Assembly (NCBI GenBank): GCA_017993835.1
Contig: JAGOLX010000011.1
Span: 1 to 64,000, forward strand
Length of the DNA stretch: 64,000 nt
DNA from: Phycisphaerae bacterium
Lineage (GTDB): Bacteria > Planctomycetota > Phycisphaerae > Sedimentisphaerales > Anaerobacaceae
Direction: 5' to 3'
Within the stretch, counting starts at the first letter, position 1. Each line of letters opens with the position of its first letter. Below, one piece after another: positions 40,198-49,932 of the stretch. The notes below the pieces were generated by a model. That model was given only the letters and a program-made list of their open reading frames with translations. It was not told the origin of the DNA and made no database searches. Position numbers and translations under genes: made by a program.

Positions 40198-41373
40198 ATG
40201 AAGAAGAAAACGGTGCGGGCCGGGATCGTGGGGGCGGGTTTTTCTGCCTCCTTCCACTTCGAGGCCATCGAGAAGGTCCACGGCGCGAGTGTCGAGATCA
40301 AAGGCGTGCATGCTCTCGACGGCGCCCAAGCCTATGGCCAGAAACGCGGGATCGCCGTCTACGATTCGCTCGAACGACTGCTCGACGACGTCGACGTGAT
40401 CCATTGCTGCACGACGGCCTCGTCGCACGAATCGGTCGCCATCGCGGCCCTGGAGCGGGACAAGTTCGCCATCGTCGAAAAGCCCCTGACCGGCTTCTTC
40501 GGCGACGGCTCCGAGAACTTCAACGGTCAGGACTTCCCCAAGGAGACCGCAAAAGACATGGCCCTCGCCAGCATCGAGCGGATGCTGAAGGCCGAGAGCC
40601 AGAGCAAGGGGAAGATCCTCTACGCGGAGAATTGGGTCTACGCGCCTTCGATCCAGAAGGAACGCGAGATCATCGAGAAGACCGGCGCGCAGATCCTCTG
40701 GATGCACGGCGAGGAGGCACACTCCGGCTCGCACGCGAAGACTTACGCCTACTGGAAGTTCTCCGGCGGCGGCGTCATGATCGGCAAGGGCTGCCACCCG
40801 CTGGGCGCGGCGCTGTACCTCAAGCAGGTGGAGGGCAAGGCCCGCAGCGGCAAGCCCATCCGGCCGAAGGCAGTCACCGCCCGCGTGCACGCGCTGACGC
40901 GGATGCCCGGCTTTCGCGACGAGGGCCATATCCGCTGCGACTACTTCGACATCGACGATTTCTCGATGATGCACGTGACGTTCGACGACGGAACGATCGC
41001 GACGATCTTCGCCTCGGACATCATCTTGGGCGGGATCCACAACTGGCTCGAGGTGGCCGCGAACAACCATCGGACCTTCTGCAACATCAACCCGAACACC
41101 GCGATGCAGACGTACAACCCGGTCGACGCGAACTTCAAGGACGTCTACATCGTCGAGAAGATCGGGACCAAGCAGGGCTGGACCTGCCCATCGCCCGACG
41201 AGGACTGGTTCACCGGCTATCCGCAGGAGATCGAGTCGTTCTACCGGGCGGTCGCGTACGGCGAGCCGGTCCAGAGCGACAGTTGTCTGGCTGCCGACTG
41301 CATTTCGACGATCTACAGCGCCTACGTCTCGGCCGAGCGCAAGGGGGCCGAGGTCGCGGTTAAGGTGTTCTGA
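40198..41373 (+). CDS. Gfo/Idh/MocA family oxidoreductase
   Basis: This 391-residue cytoplasmic sugar oxidoreductase has the Rossmann motif VRAGIVGAGFSASFHFEAI, the lysine motif FAIVEKPLTGFFG and GGGVMIGKGCHPLGAALYLK as the catalytic block. An insert (about residues 100-150, with NFNGQDFPKETAKDMA) sets it apart from the others in the locus. ATG 40198 has AGGGGATACC upstream; the frame continues back to 40165 without a ribosome site. Last oxidoreductase of the plus-strand part. Confidence 0.9.
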   Translation: MKKKTVRAGIVGAGFSASFHFEAIEKVHGASVEIKGVHALDGAQAYGQKRGIAVYDSLERLLDDVDVIHCCTTASSHESVAIAALERDKFAIVEKPLTGFFGDGSENFNGQDFPKETAKDMALASIERMLKAESQSKGKILYAENWVYAPSIQKEREIIEKTGAQILWMHGEEAHSGSHAKTYAYWKFSGGGVMIGKGCHPLGAALYLKQVEGKARSGKPIRPKAVTARVHALTRMPGFRDEGHIRCDYFDIDDFSMMHVTFDDGTIATIFASDIILGGIHNWLEVAANNHRTFCNINPNTAMQTYNPVDANFKDVYIVEKIGTKQGWTCPSPDEDWFTGYPQEIESFYRAVAYGEPVQSDSCLAADCISTIYSAYVSAERKGAEVAVKVF

Positions 41374-41391
41374 GCAGGACGGGCGGATGCA

Positions 41392-41460
41392 GGGTGCGTA
41401 TCACGCACCATTCTGGCATGGCAGGTGCTGTCGAAGAAAGATGGTGCGTGGTCCGCACCC
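41392..41460. repeat. Palindromic repeat (GGGTGCGTATCACGCACC family)
   Basis: Inverted 20-bp arms at 41392-41411 and 41441-41460 match at 17 of 20 positions. Each arm is itself a small hairpin (GGTGCGT/ACGCACC). A second copy with the arms in the other order is at 63384-63451. Confidence 0.75.
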
Positions 41461-41475
41461 TACGGGGAATGACTC

Positions 41476-42507
41476 ATGACGAACGAGCAGTGGGAGAAGT
41501 TGTTGGCGATCCTGGCCGGCGAGGTGTTTGACCCGATGCCGGTCGGGTTCATTATCGATAGTCCCTGGCTCCCCGGCTGGTCGGGGATGTCCACCCTGGA
41601 CTACTACGGCAGCGAGGAGAAGTGGTTGGCGGCCAATCTCCAGGCGATGCGGCGATTCCCGGACGCCATGTTCCTGCCTGGCTTCTGGTCGGAGTTCGGT
41701 ATGTGTACGGAACCCTCGGCCTTTGGGACGAAGTGCCGATGGGCTCAGGACGAGCTGCCCTTCGCGGAGAAGATCGTCAGGACGATTGGCGACCTCGCGG
41801 CCATCGAGAAGCCGAATCCCCGAACCGACGGGCTGCTCCCGTTCGTCGTCCGCCGGCTCCAGCTCCGGCGGGACCACATCGAGCAGGCGGGCCACACGAT
41901 CCGCTTCGCCATCTCTCGCGGGCCGCTGAATATCGCCACATTCCTCATGGGCACCACGGAATTCCTCATGGCGATCCGTACGGACCCGGACGAGATCAAG
42001 CGGTTCCTCACGCTCATCACGGAGTTCATCATCGATTGGCTGCGATACCAGAAGGAGTGCATCCCGACCATCAAGGGGATCTTCATCCTCGACGACATCG
42101 TGGGCTTCCTCGGCGAGCAGGATTTCCGGGAAACGGCGATGCCGTACCTGAAACAGATCTTTGCCTGTCTCGACGTGCCCGTGCGGTTCTTCCACAACGA
42201 CGCCCAGGGTCTCGTGTGCGCCAGGTTCCTTGACGAGATCGGCGTGAACCTCTTCAATTTCAGCTTCGAACATTCGCTGACCGAGATGAAACAGCGGACG
42301 GGCGGCAAGGTGACCCTCCTGGGCAACATCCCGCCGCGAGATGTCCTGGCACAGGGGACTCCGCAAGACGTTGCCGCCAGCGTCGCCGGCATGATGGAAC
42401 CGCTGACCGACAGGAGCCGAATCCTCCTGTCTTGCGGCGGCGGGCTTCCCCCCAGCGTCCCCACGGAGAATATCGAAGCGTTCATTCAGGCTGCTCGACG
42501 ATTGTGA
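41476..42507 (+). CDS. Uroporphyrinogen decarboxylase-family protein (methyltransferase-like)
   Basis: This 343-residue cytoplasmic protein has the URO-D fold. It lacks the N-terminal RQAGR substrate motif of true HemE. Instead it resembles the MtaA/CmuA-type cobamide methyltransferases: RFFHNDAQGLVCARFLDEIG, LGNIPPRDVLAQGTPQDV, and LLSCGGGLPPSVPTENIEAF, whose Cys is a candidate zinc ligand. It overlaps the following radical SAM gene by four bases, so the two are translationally coupled. A role in methyl transfer or demethylation of a substrate is the best reading, but the corrinoid protein that such systems need is not visible here. Confidence 0.8.
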   Translation: MTNEQWEKLLAILAGEVFDPMPVGFIIDSPWLPGWSGMSTLDYYGSEEKWLAANLQAMRRFPDAMFLPGFWSEFGMCTEPSAFGTKCRWAQDELPFAEKIVRTIGDLAAIEKPNPRTDGLLPFVVRRLQLRRDHIEQAGHTIRFAISRGPLNIATFLMGTTEFLMAIRTDPDEIKRFLTLITEFIIDWLRYQKECIPTIKGIFILDDIVGFLGEQDFRETAMPYLKQIFACLDVPVRFFHNDAQGLVCARFLDEIGVNLFNFSFEHSLTEMKQRTGGKVTLLGNIPPRDVLAQGTPQDVAASVAGMMEPLTDRSRILLSCGGGLPPSVPTENIEAFIQAARRL

Positions 42508-44012
42508 GAGAGAAACGAATACTGCTGATCGAGCCCCCTTTTCTGCGGCTGTACCATCCTGACGCCTCTTTGAACAAACTGCCCTTGTCGCTGGGCTATC
42601 TGGCCGGAACCATCCGAGCGAGACGCCCGGACTGGGAAGTGAGGATCTACAACGCGGATTTCTCGGCTCGGGATATGCCTCTGGACTACCGATTTCTGGC
42701 CGGACCGGGGTATGAAGGATTCCTCAAGACTCTGAACGATCCGCTGGCACTGGTGTGGAAGCAGATCGAGAGCGTCATCTCCGAGTTTCGTCCATCGGTC
42801 GTCGGGGTCACGACCAAGTCCCAGAACTATCTCTGTGCCTGTAGGATCGCGAGGATCGCCAAGTCCTTGGATAAGGACACATGGGTTGTCGTTGGCGGGC
42901 CTCATCCTTCCCTGGCAGGGGCCGACGTGCTGAAAGAGCCTGCGATTGACATTGCGGTGCGAGGGGAGGGCGAGGAGACGATCCTTGACGTTCTCGATTT
43001 CGTCGAGAAGGGGCGGCCTCTGTCTTCGATCCCCGGCATCGTTTATCGGGAGGGGGGCAGGGCGGTCGCCAACCCGCCGAGGGAGTTCATCCGAGACCTG
43101 GATACGCTTCCCTTTCCGGTGACGACCGCCCGCGCATGTCTGATGGACTACGACCGGTATCCACGCGAGGCGTTCAAGTACCTGTTCGCGGTGCGGGGGT
43201 GCCCGTACGCCTGCACGTTTTGCGGTTCCCGCTACATCTGGGGACGGAATGTGAGGTTCCGGTCGGTGCAGAACATCGTTGCGGAAATGCAGGAGATCCA
43301 GAAGACCGGGATCGACTACATTCACTTCGACGATGACACGTTCGGAGTCACCAAGTCATTCATCCGGGACCTGTGCGCCGCGATCGAGACCCGGTGCGTG
43401 GGTTTGCACTGGTCCTGCGAGACCCACGTCCGGCTCGTTGACGAGGAGACGATTTCGCGGATGAAGTCCGCCGGGTGCCGGTCCATCCTGCTGGGCGTGG
43501 AATCGGGCAACGATGAAATGCTGGGGCGCATCCGCAAGAACATCACGGTCGAGGATGCCTTCAACGCCGCCAGGATCATCAAGAAGCACGGGGTCTATCT
43601 CTCCGCTTTCTTCATCGTGGGGTTTCCCCATGAGACGGAAGAGAGCCTGGACGACACTATCCGGGTCATCAAGACGCTGCCGGCCGATGTGGTGGTGTAC
43701 AGCATCTTCACGCCGTACTTCGGCACCGAGCTTTTCGACTGGTGCCGCGAGCAGGGCATCATTCCCGAGGATTTCGACCCGTTCCTGCACAATCACCAGA
43801 GCCCCGACAACTACTTCTGCCCGCAGATTGCGGAAGGCGTGTTCAAGAGTCGCGTGCGTGCGTTGGAGAAAGCGCTGGACCGGATCAACGGCCGACGCAA
43901 ACTCAGGATGTACTTCTCGCGAGAGGGTCTCCTGCGATTGAAGGAGAAGGGCGGCCGGCGGACGATCTCCCGCGTGCTGCATTTGTGTCGAAATGTGATG
44001 CGTCCGAGATAG
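42504..44012 (+). CDS. Radical SAM protein with B12-binding-type N-terminal domain
   Basis: This 502-residue cytoplasmic protein begins with a B12-binding-like Rossmann domain (1-185; ILLIEPPF, VVGVTTKSQNYL, VVVGGPHPSLAG), then a radical SAM core with the 4Fe-4S motif C233-PYA-C237-TF-C240. The core continues with IHFDDDTFGVTK, GVESGNDEMLGRIRKN and FFIVGFPHETEES. The cobalamin signature D-x-H-x-x-G is absent, so B12 may not bind. Start GTG 42504 (ATG-independent, GTGA overlap with the URO-D-family stop) fits translational coupling. The C-terminal 100 residues are basic and unassigned. Methyltransferase or ring-forming chemistry is possible. Confidence 0.85.
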   Translation: MREKRILLIEPPFLRLYHPDASLNKLPLSLGYLAGTIRARRPDWEVRIYNADFSARDMPLDYRFLAGPGYEGFLKTLNDPLALVWKQIESVISEFRPSVVGVTTKSQNYLCACRIARIAKSLDKDTWVVVGGPHPSLAGADVLKEPAIDIAVRGEGEETILDVLDFVEKGRPLSSIPGIVYREGGRAVANPPREFIRDLDTLPFPVTTARACLMDYDRYPREAFKYLFAVRGCPYACTFCGSRYIWGRNVRFRSVQNIVAEMQEIQKTGIDYIHFDDDTFGVTKSFIRDLCAAIETRCVGLHWSCETHVRLVDEETISRMKSAGCRSILLGVESGNDEMLGRIRKNITVEDAFNAARIIKKHGVYLSAFFIVGFPHETEESLDDTIRVIKTLPADVVVYSIFTPYFGTELFDWCREQGIIPEDFDPFLHNHQSPDNYFCPQIAEGVFKSRVRALEKALDRINGRRKLRMYFSREGLLRLKEKGGRRTISRVLHLCRNVMRPR

Positions 44013-44047
44013 CCTCGCCCGGCGCGGACGAAGCCGAGATCAAGCCG

Positions 44048-45604
44048 TTACGTCCCGCAGATCGCGTACCACTGGCGACCGTCGACCTGGAGCAAGGCGT
44101 CTGCCTGGGGGAAGCTCTCGCTGCCGGCGGGATACTCATGCGGGCTTCCCTCACGGCGTTCCCACGCTTCCAAGACCGGCATCAGGAGTCGCCAAGTGGT
44201 TTCGATGGTGTCGAAACGGGTGAAGAGGGTCTGATCGCCGATCATGCAATCCAGGAGCAGACGCTCGTAGGCCTCGGGCATCTCCACCCCGAAGATCTCC
44301 TGGTAGCGGAACTTCATGTCTAGCGTGCCCATGCAGAGCTTCGAGCCGGGACGCTTCGCCTGGAAACGCAGCGAGATGCCCTCCTTAGGCTGGATCTGGA
44401 ACGCCAGAATGTTGCAGGGCATGCGATCCAGGCCCGCGGACGCGAACAGCGAGTGGGGGGGCTCCTTGAACGTCACTACGATCTCCGTGTCCTTGGCGGC
44501 CAGTCGCTTGCCCGTCCGCAGGTAGAAGGGGACGTCCTTCCACCGCCAGTTGTCGATGAGGAGCCTCGCGGCGACGTAGGTCTCTGTTTTGGATTCGGGT
44601 GCGACGCCCGGCTCCGAGAGATAGCCGGGCACGTCCCGCCCATCGATTCGTCCGGATCCGTACCGCCCTCGCACGATGGACCCCGGCAAGTTCCGCGGAT
44701 CGAACGGCCGGACGGTTCGCAGGAGCTTGACTCTCTCGTCTCGAATCGCCTCGGCATCGAACGAGATCGGCGGCTCCATGGCCACCAGGGCCAGCATCTG
44801 GAGCATATGGTTCTGGAACATGTCCCGCAGGGCGCCGGTGTGGTCGTAGTAGCCCGCGCGATGCTCGACGCCGAGCGTCTCGGCGATGGTGATCTGGACG
44901 TTGTCGATGTGGTTGCGATTCCAGAGGGGCTCGAAGATCGCATTGGCGAACCGGAAGATCAGGATGTTCTGGACCGTTTCCTTGCCCAGGTAGTGGTCGA
45001 TTCGGTAGATCTGCGACTCCTCGAACCACTTCGAGATGGCGAGGTTGAGCGTCCGGGCGGTGTCGAGATCCTTGCCGAACGGCTTCTCCACGACGAGTCG
45101 GGCCCGCCGGTGGCATTGGGGGTCTTCTTTGCAGGACAGGCCCGAGGTCCCGAGGCGCTCGACGATGGTCTCGTAGAGCGCCGGTGGAACGGACAGGTAG
45201 AACAGGTCACAGCCGGTGATCCCGTGCTGTTTCCTCAGTTCGGACAACCTGCGGCGGATTCGCTCGTACGTGTCGGGGTCGTCGTAATCGCCGGGGATGT
45301 AGTGGAATCGGTCCAACAGGGCGGTCAGATCGGCGCCGGAGAGGCCGGCAGGGCTCTTTCCGATGGCCTCTCCAGCGATCCGTCGAAATTGTTCGTCCGA
45401 CCACTCCGTCCGACTGCAACCCAGGAGGCAGAACGGGTCGCCCAGCAGGCCTCGCCGCCGGATCTGTGCGATGCTCGGCAACAGCTTTCGCTGCACGAGG
45501 TCGCCGGAGGCGCCGAAGACCACCATCGCCGCAGGCGGCGCCGCCGACTCGACGCAGACCATATTCAACGCGGCCACCGACGGGTGTATCTCTCGAATGG
45601 GCAT
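44048..45604 (-). CDS. zwf: Glucose-6-phosphate 1-dehydrogenase
   Basis: It oxidises glucose 6-phosphate to 6-phosphogluconolactone and reduces NADP, the entry to the oxidative pentose phosphate pathway. It has 518 residues, the usual length. The nucleotide fingerprint is [17 protein letters not shown] (about 29-45), the substrate lysine is in VEKPFGKDL, and the active-site motif is RIDHYLGKE (H204, K208). The start has AGGTCAGGA directly upstream. As the last gene of the oxygen-defence run it would supply NADPH for the peroxide-reducing enzymes upstream; that link is inferred from position. Confidence 0.96.
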   Translation of the reverse strand: MPIREIHPSVAALNMVCVESAAPPAAMVVFGASGDLVQRKLLPSIAQIRRRGLLGDPFCLLGCSRTEWSDEQFRRIAGEAIGKSPAGLSGADLTALLDRFHYIPGDYDDPDTYERIRRRLSELRKQHGITGCDLFYLSVPPALYETIVERLGTSGLSCKEDPQCHRRARLVVEKPFGKDLDTARTLNLAISKWFEESQIYRIDHYLGKETVQNILIFRFANAIFEPLWNRNHIDNVQITIAETLGVEHRAGYYDHTGALRDMFQNHMLQMLALVAMEPPISFDAEAIRDERVKLLRTVRPFDPRNLPGSIVRGRYGSGRIDGRDVPGYLSEPGVAPESKTETYVAARLLIDNWRWKDVPFYLRTGKRLAAKDTEIVVTFKEPPHSLFASAGLDRMPCNILAFQIQPKEGISLRFQAKRPGSKLCMGTLDMKFRYQEIFGVEMPEAYERLLLDCMIGDQTLFTRFDTIETTWRLLMPVLEAWERREGSPHEYPAGSESFPQADALLQVDGRQWYAICGT

Positions 45605-45690
45605 TCCTGACCTCGCGCGGGCGTGTCACGACCCACATGAAACCCCGCTCGGTTCCCTCGGTTGTGTCTGGGACCCCGATCCAGTCCGGC

Positions 45691-45855
45691 TCACTCGTCG
45701 TCCACGGGCTCGAACTCGCTCTTGTCGGCCCCGCACTCGGGGCAGACCCAGTCGTCCGGGAGTTCCTGGAACGAGGTCCCCGGTTCAACGCCGTTGTCCG
45801 GATCGCCGACCGCGGGATCGTAGATGTAGCCGCACAGAACGCATTTGTATTTCAT
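45691..45855 (-). CDS. Rubredoxin
   Basis: This is a 54-residue one-iron electron carrier. Both iron-binding pairs are present: CVLCGY near the start and CPECGAD near the end, with [14 protein letters not shown] between. The length is exact for the family. AGGGAA lies before the ATG. It should pass electrons to the flavodiiron protein, superoxide reductase and rubrerythrins encoded just upstream in the same run. It lies 20 bases after the ferritin-like gene. Confidence 0.96.
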   Translation of the reverse strand: MKYKCVLCGYIYDPAVGDPDNGVEPGTSFQELPDDWVCPECGADKSEFEPVDDE

Positions 45856-45875
45856 CGTCTGTTCCCTTCCACTCT

Positions 45876-46370
45876 CTAAGCGCTCAAGGCGGTCTGCCGT
45901 CGTCGCAGGTCGGCGATGTGCCGGACCTCTTCGCGAATGATGGCTTCGACCTTGTCCTGTCCCGCCCCAGCGGGGACCAGGTCTTTCAGCCCCACATAGT
46001 ACAGCACGGAGTTCTTCTCCGCGCCGATGGCGATCTCCAGCAGCTCGCTGACGGGCTCCTTCCCCGTGAGCTTCTGCGTCTGGCTCTTCATGCCCTCGAA
46101 CCCTTTGCTGCTGGCCAGCGCCTGGAGATAGTAGGACGCTTCGTTGTACGGGTCGTAGGCGGTCTCGCCCTTCTCCTGCTCGCTGAGATCCTTCCTCATA
46201 GCCTGGAATACCTTGAGGTGGCCGTCCTCCATGGACGCCATGCTGAGGAACATTTCCTTGATCTCCCGGTTGGCGGCCTTGCCTGCGGCCTCGCGATAGA
46301 ACTTCGCGCCGTTTCGTTCGATTTCCTCGGCCATTTCGAAAACTTCGTCGGCGTTGAAAGCGGTGCTCAT
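45876..46370 (-). CDS. Ferritin-like di-iron protein (rubrerythrin family without rubredoxin domain)
   Basis: This 164-residue protein has the four-helix ferritin-like fold: [48 protein letters not shown] and [12 protein letters not shown] hold the likely iron-binding Glu and His residues. The domain order matches rubrerythrin, but the C-terminal rubredoxin domain is missing, and a separate rubredoxin gene follows 20 bases later. That looks like a split or unfused rubrerythrin. AGGAG precedes the ATG. Expected role: reduction of hydrogen peroxide or iron handling. Confidence 0.82.
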   Translation of the reverse strand: MSTAFNADEVFEMAEEIERNGAKFYREAAGKAANREIKEMFLSMASMEDGHLKVFQAMRKDLSEQEKGETAYDPYNEASYYLQALASSKGFEGMKSQTQKLTGKEPVSELLEIAIGAEKNSVLYYVGLKDLVPAGAGQDKVEAIIREEVRHIADLRRRQTALSA

Positions 46371-46399
46371 GCCTGTTCTCCTGCCAATCTGGATATGGT

Positions 46400-46888
46400 C
46401 TACTTGCGTTCGCCCAATGCATGGTCCAACATGAACAGCGCGCCGGGGGCCTTCTCGGCCATCTTGAGCCTCTGGACGATGGCGTCCACGTTGGCTTCTT
46501 CTTCGACTTGCTCGTTGACGAACCACTGCAGCAGGCCGACGGAGGCGTAGTCCTTCTGGGACACGGCCAGGTTCATCAGCTTGTCGATACAGGCGGTGAT
46601 GTGCTGCTCGTGATTGAGCGAGGCTTCGAAGGCCGCCAGGGCCGACTTCCATTCCTGGACCGGCTTCTGGATCGCCTGCAGCGCGACTCGCCCTCGCCGC
46701 TCGTTGATGAACTTGAAGAACTTCATCGCGTGCCCGTTCTCCTCGCGGGCCTGGGCCTGCATCCAGGCGGCGCAGCCCGGCAGGTTCTCCGATTCGAACC
46801 AGGCGGCCATCGACAGGTACAGATACGAGGAATACAGTTCCTCGTTGATCTGGTCGTTCAGAGCTTTCTCCATTTTCTCGTTCAGCAT
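46400..46888 (-). CDS. ftnA: Ferritin
   Basis: This is a 162-residue non-haem ferritin that oxidises and stores iron in a 24-mer shell. Ligand-bearing segments are [37 protein letters not shown] and [17 protein letters not shown], with the ferroxidase Glu and His in place. It overlaps nothing but starts only one base after the superoxide-reductase stop, so translation is likely coupled. Iron storage together with peroxide removal limits Fenton chemistry. The symbol is given by family; bacterioferritin is excluded because the haem ligand context is absent. Confidence 0.92.
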   Translation of the reverse strand: MLNEKMEKALNDQINEELYSSYLYLSMAAWFESENLPGCAAWMQAQAREENGHAMKFFKFINERRGRVALQAIQKPVQEWKSALAAFEASLNHEQHITACIDKLMNLAVSQKDYASVGLLQWFVNEQVEEEANVDAIVQRLKMAEKAPGALFMLDHALGERK

Positions 46889-46889
46889 G

Positions 46890-47267
46890 TTACTTTGCCT
46901 CCCACAGTCCGTGGATGTTGCAGTGTTCTCTCGCGATCACGTTGGTCGAGGCGATAGGGAAGACGGCCTCGGGCGCCTGGCCGGGCTTGAGGAACTGGCG
47001 GTATGCCTTGCCGTCGCTGATGACCTCGATCCACTCGATATAGTGTTTGTCCTCCATCGGGTGCGCGACGCCGCCGACCTTCACCTTGATGCCGCTCTCG
47101 ACCTTCTCGATGACAGGTACGTGTTTCTCCTTGCCCTGGTCGGCGGTCTTCGCGGTCAGGTTCTCCATGGGCTTGCCGCAGCAGACCAGCGTGCCGCCGC
47201 CGGCCGTGAGGACTTCCACGATATTGCCGCACACGGAGCACTTGTACACTTGCAGTCTCTCAATCAT
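46890..47267 (-). CDS. dfx: Desulfoferrodoxin (superoxide reductase, class I)
   Basis: This 125-residue iron protein reduces superoxide to hydrogen peroxide without making oxygen. The N-terminal desulforedoxin domain has the four Cys of centre I (YKCSVCGN and LVCCGKPM), so it is the class I type. The catalytic centre II ligands are [16 protein letters not shown] and the [10 protein letters not shown] end with Cys and His. It lies in the middle of the oxygen-defence run, 61 bases after the flavodiiron gene. Confidence 0.97.
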   Translation of the reverse strand: MIERLQVYKCSVCGNIVEVLTAGGGTLVCCGKPMENLTAKTADQGKEKHVPVIEKVESGIKVKVGGVAHPMEDKHYIEWIEVISDGKAYRQFLKPGQAPEAVFPIASTNVIAREHCNIHGLWEAK

Positions 47268-47328
47268 TTTCCTTCCCCTTTTCTGTGCCGGGACGATCCG
47301 TCGCCGGCGGGATTCCAGCGTTCTTGTC

Positions 47329-48507
47329 TCAGGCGATCCCGATCTCTCGATGTTTCGCGAGAATCTGGTCGGCCAACGTGTCCAGAGCGAGGAACTCCGG
47401 TTCCTTGGGCTGCCCCTTGGCGATCACCGGGGTCAGCAGTTCCACCTTCATGTTCGTGAGCAGCCCCGCGAGCTGCTCGACCATCTTGCCGCCCCAGCCG
47501 AAGGACCCGATGACCGAGGCGAACCGCGTCTTGGGCCGCAAGGCGTTGGCGACGAATGCGGCATAGGCCGCCTTCGGGTGAGCGCCGGTCAGGACGGTCG
47601 GCGAGCCGAGCACGATCGTCGCGGCGTCCACCAGGGCGATCGCGAGCCGGCCCAGGTCCGTCGCCGGCAGGTTGAACTGGCGCACGACGATGCCGCGCCG
47701 GATCAGGGCGTTCGACAAGTGCTCGACCATCTTCTTGGTGCTCTCGTGCATCGAAACGTAGGCCAGGACGACCTCATTCTTGACTTTGTCGCCGACCCAA
47801 TCCCTGTACGCGTCCATGATGTGTCTCGGCGTGTTGTGGACGGGCCCATGGCTCGGGGCGATGATCTCGACGTCGAGCCGGCCCACCTTCTCCAGGTTCT
47901 TCTTGATGACGGAACGGAAGGGCATCATGATCTCGGCGTAGTACCGCTTGGCCGACTCGAAGGCCAGGGGCTCGTCATCGGCGTACAGACTGCTCGTCGC
48001 CAAGTGCGACCCGAAGAAGTCGCACGGGAACAAAACCTTGTCCTGGACCAGGTAGGTCGCCATCGTCTCGGGCCAATGGACCCAGGGGACATCGAGGAAC
48101 TGGAGCGTCTTGTCGCCCAGCGACAGGGTCTGGCCGTCCTGAATCATGAGGAACCGCTCCGGCTCGATGTGCAGCAGGTCGATCAGCATCGCCTGGCACT
48201 TGGCGTTCGTGACGACCTTGGCCTGCGGATAACGAGCCAGGACCGCCGGGATGGAGCCGGAATGATCCTGTTCGGCGTGGTGCGAAACGACGTAGTCGAT
48301 CTTCTCGACTCCCGACGCAGCCAGGCTTCCCAGAAGGACCTCGGTCTTCGTCGGGTCCACCGTATCGAGCAGGGCGGTCTTCTCGCTGCCCTCGATCAGA
48401 TAGGCGTTGTACGTGGTCCCCTCCGGCAGCGGAATCAGTTCGTCGAAGAGCCGACGATCCCAGTCGATCGTGCGAATGGAGTACACGTTGGGTTTGAGTT
48501 CCTGCAT
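47329..48507 (-). CDS. Flavodiiron protein (rubredoxin:oxygen oxidoreductase)
   Basis: This 392-residue cytoplasmic enzyme reduces oxygen to water (or NO to N2O). The beta-lactamase-like di-iron domain has H77-A-E79-Q-D81-H82 and later VHWPETM, CDFFGSH and APSHGPV ligands. The C-terminal flavodoxin domain begins [19 protein letters not shown]. There is no extra rubredoxin or flavin reductase domain, so it is the simple class A type that takes electrons from the rubredoxin encoded in the same run. Next gene downstream is superoxide reductase. Confidence 0.95.
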   Translation of the reverse strand: MQELKPNVYSIRTIDWDRRLFDELIPLPEGTTYNAYLIEGSEKTALLDTVDPTKTEVLLGSLAASGVEKIDYVVSHHAEQDHSGSIPAVLARYPQAKVVTNAKCQAMLIDLLHIEPERFLMIQDGQTLSLGDKTLQFLDVPWVHWPETMATYLVQDKVLFPCDFFGSHLATSSLYADDEPLAFESAKRYYAEIMMPFRSVIKKNLEKVGRLDVEIIAPSHGPVHNTPRHIMDAYRDWVGDKVKNEVVLAYVSMHESTKKMVEHLSNALIRRGIVVRQFNLPATDLGRLAIALVDAATIVLGSPTVLTGAHPKAAYAAFVANALRPKTRFASVIGSFGWGGKMVEQLAGLLTNMKVELLTPVIAKGQPKEPEFLALDTLADQILAKHREIGIA

Positions 48508-48540
48508 TGTGCAGCAATCCTCTCTGTTGTGCCGGCGAGC

Positions 48541-49059
48541 CTACAGGAGCTTCCTGGCTGCGGCCAGGGCAGCCTCGTAGTCCGGCTCGCTGGCGACTTC
48601 TTTCACCAGCTCTACATAGCGGACGACGCCTTGCTTGTCCACCACAAACACGGCGCGAGCCAGCAACCGGAGGCCCTGGATCAACACGCCGTACGACTTC
48701 CCGAAGGCCGCGTCACGATGGTCCGACAGCGTGCGGAGGTTCGTCACACCCGCGGCGCCGCACCACCTCGTCTGGGCGAACGGCAGGTCCATGCTGATCG
48801 CCAGGATCGTGACATCGTCGCCCAGGTTGCCGGCCTCCTGGTTGAATCGCCGTGTCTCCACGTCGCAGACCGGCGTGTCGAACGACGGCACCGAGGTGAT
48901 GATGCCGACCTTGCCCTGGCACAGAGACGAGAGCTTGACCGCCGACAGATCGTTGGCGACCAGCTCCGCATCCGGGGCCTTCTTGCCGACCTTCACTTCG
49001 CTGCCCACCAGTGTGATGGGGTTGCCTTTCAGCGTAACCAGGCCTGACCTCTCCGTCAT
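48541..49059 (-). CDS. tpx: Thiol peroxidase (Tpx)
   Basis: This 172-residue atypical 2-Cys peroxiredoxin reduces peroxides using thioredoxin. The peroxidatic cysteine is in PSFDTPVCDVETRRFN and the resolving cysteine in MDLPFAQTRWCGAAG; both are present. The end YVELVKEVASEPDYEAAL is typical. ATG 49059 has AAGGAG seven bases upstream; codons before it in the same frame lack a ribosome site. It is located between rubrerythrin and the flavodiiron gene, 33 bases from the latter. Confidence 0.95.
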   Translation of the reverse strand: MTERSGLVTLKGNPITLVGSEVKVGKKAPDAELVANDLSAVKLSSLCQGKVGIITSVPSFDTPVCDVETRRFNQEAGNLGDDVTILAISMDLPFAQTRWCGAAGVTNLRTLSDHRDAAFGKSYGVLIQGLRLLARAVFVVDKQGVVRYVELVKEVASEPDYEAALAAARKLL

Positions 49060-49264
49060 ATGCTGCTCCTTTCCGCACCCAAAGGCGGCTGTTGTCCGTG
49101 TTTGCCCGCCATCCGCCCCGACCGGGCGAACCAACATCCTCTGCCGGCCGGGGGGCGTGCTGTTGTTACGCAGGTCCGGGGGCATTCTGTTCGGTGAAAA
49201 CCACAAATCGCTGCGGTCCCGCCGCGGGGGCCTGCGATCCCTCCAACTCCGGCCTGAAGGGCCG

Positions 49265-49837
49265 TCAGTAGTTGACCGCCTCGATCTCGAAATAGGAACG
49301 CGGCTTCTGGCAAGCGGGACAGACCTTCGGCGCTTCGGGTCCTTCGTGGATGAGCCCGCAGTTGCGGCAGACCCAGCGGACCGGCGTCGCTCGCTTGAAA
49401 ACGGTCCCGCCGGAGACGTTCTTCGCGAGCGCTACGTAGCGATCTTCGTGGCGTTTCTCGGCCACCGCGATCTTCCTGAAGACCGCCGCGATCTCCGTAA
49501 ATCCTTCTTTTTCAGCGACTTGTGCGAAATCGGGGTACATCTCCGTGTTCTCGTAGTGCTCGCCGGCCGCCGCGGACCTGAGGTTGTCCAGCGTGCTGCC
49601 GATTACGCCGGCGGGGAACGCCGCCTGGATCTCGGTCTCTCCCCCTTCGAGGAACCGGAACAACCGCTTCGCGTGCTCCTTTTCCTGGTTGGCGGTCTCC
49701 TCGAAGATGGCGGCGATCTGCTCGTAGCCCTCTTCCCGGGCCTTCTCCGCAGCGTACGTGTACCGGTTCCTCGCCTGGGACTCGCCTGCAAACGCGGTCA
49801 ACAAGTTCTTTTCAGTCTCTGTACCCTGTAGGTTCAT
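49265..49837 (-). CDS. rbr: Rubrerythrin
   Basis: This 190-residue di-iron peroxidase of anaerobes reduces hydrogen peroxide. The ferritin-like domain (1-145) has [20 protein letters not shown], the Glu ligands in [15 protein letters not shown] and the second helix pair in [14 protein letters not shown]. The rubredoxin domain at the C-terminus has CRNCG and CPACQKP. GGAGAAAGCAG precedes ATG 49837. It is the second gene of the run, 95 bases after the regulator. Confidence 0.96.
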   Translation of the reverse strand: MNLQGTETEKNLLTAFAGESQARNRYTYAAEKAREEGYEQIAAIFEETANQEKEHAKRLFRFLEGGETEIQAAFPAGVIGSTLDNLRSAAAGEHYENTEMYPDFAQVAEKEGFTEIAAVFRKIAVAEKRHEDRYVALAKNVSGGTVFKRATPVRWVCRNCGLIHEGPEAPKVCPACQKPRSYFEIEAVNY

Positions 49838-49932
49838 CTGCTTTCTCCATGGTTGCATAGTGACTCTGCGCGGCCCCTGTCGGGCCCTGAACTCCCGGTG
49901 CGCCCGCTCATCGCGCTATCGACTTCCCACGC

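Noticed and set aside
41476-42507. HemE (haem pathway uroporphyrinogen decarboxylase)
   Set aside because: The N-terminal RQAGR-type substrate motif is absent and the C-terminal Cys-rich turn matches the methyltransferase branch.
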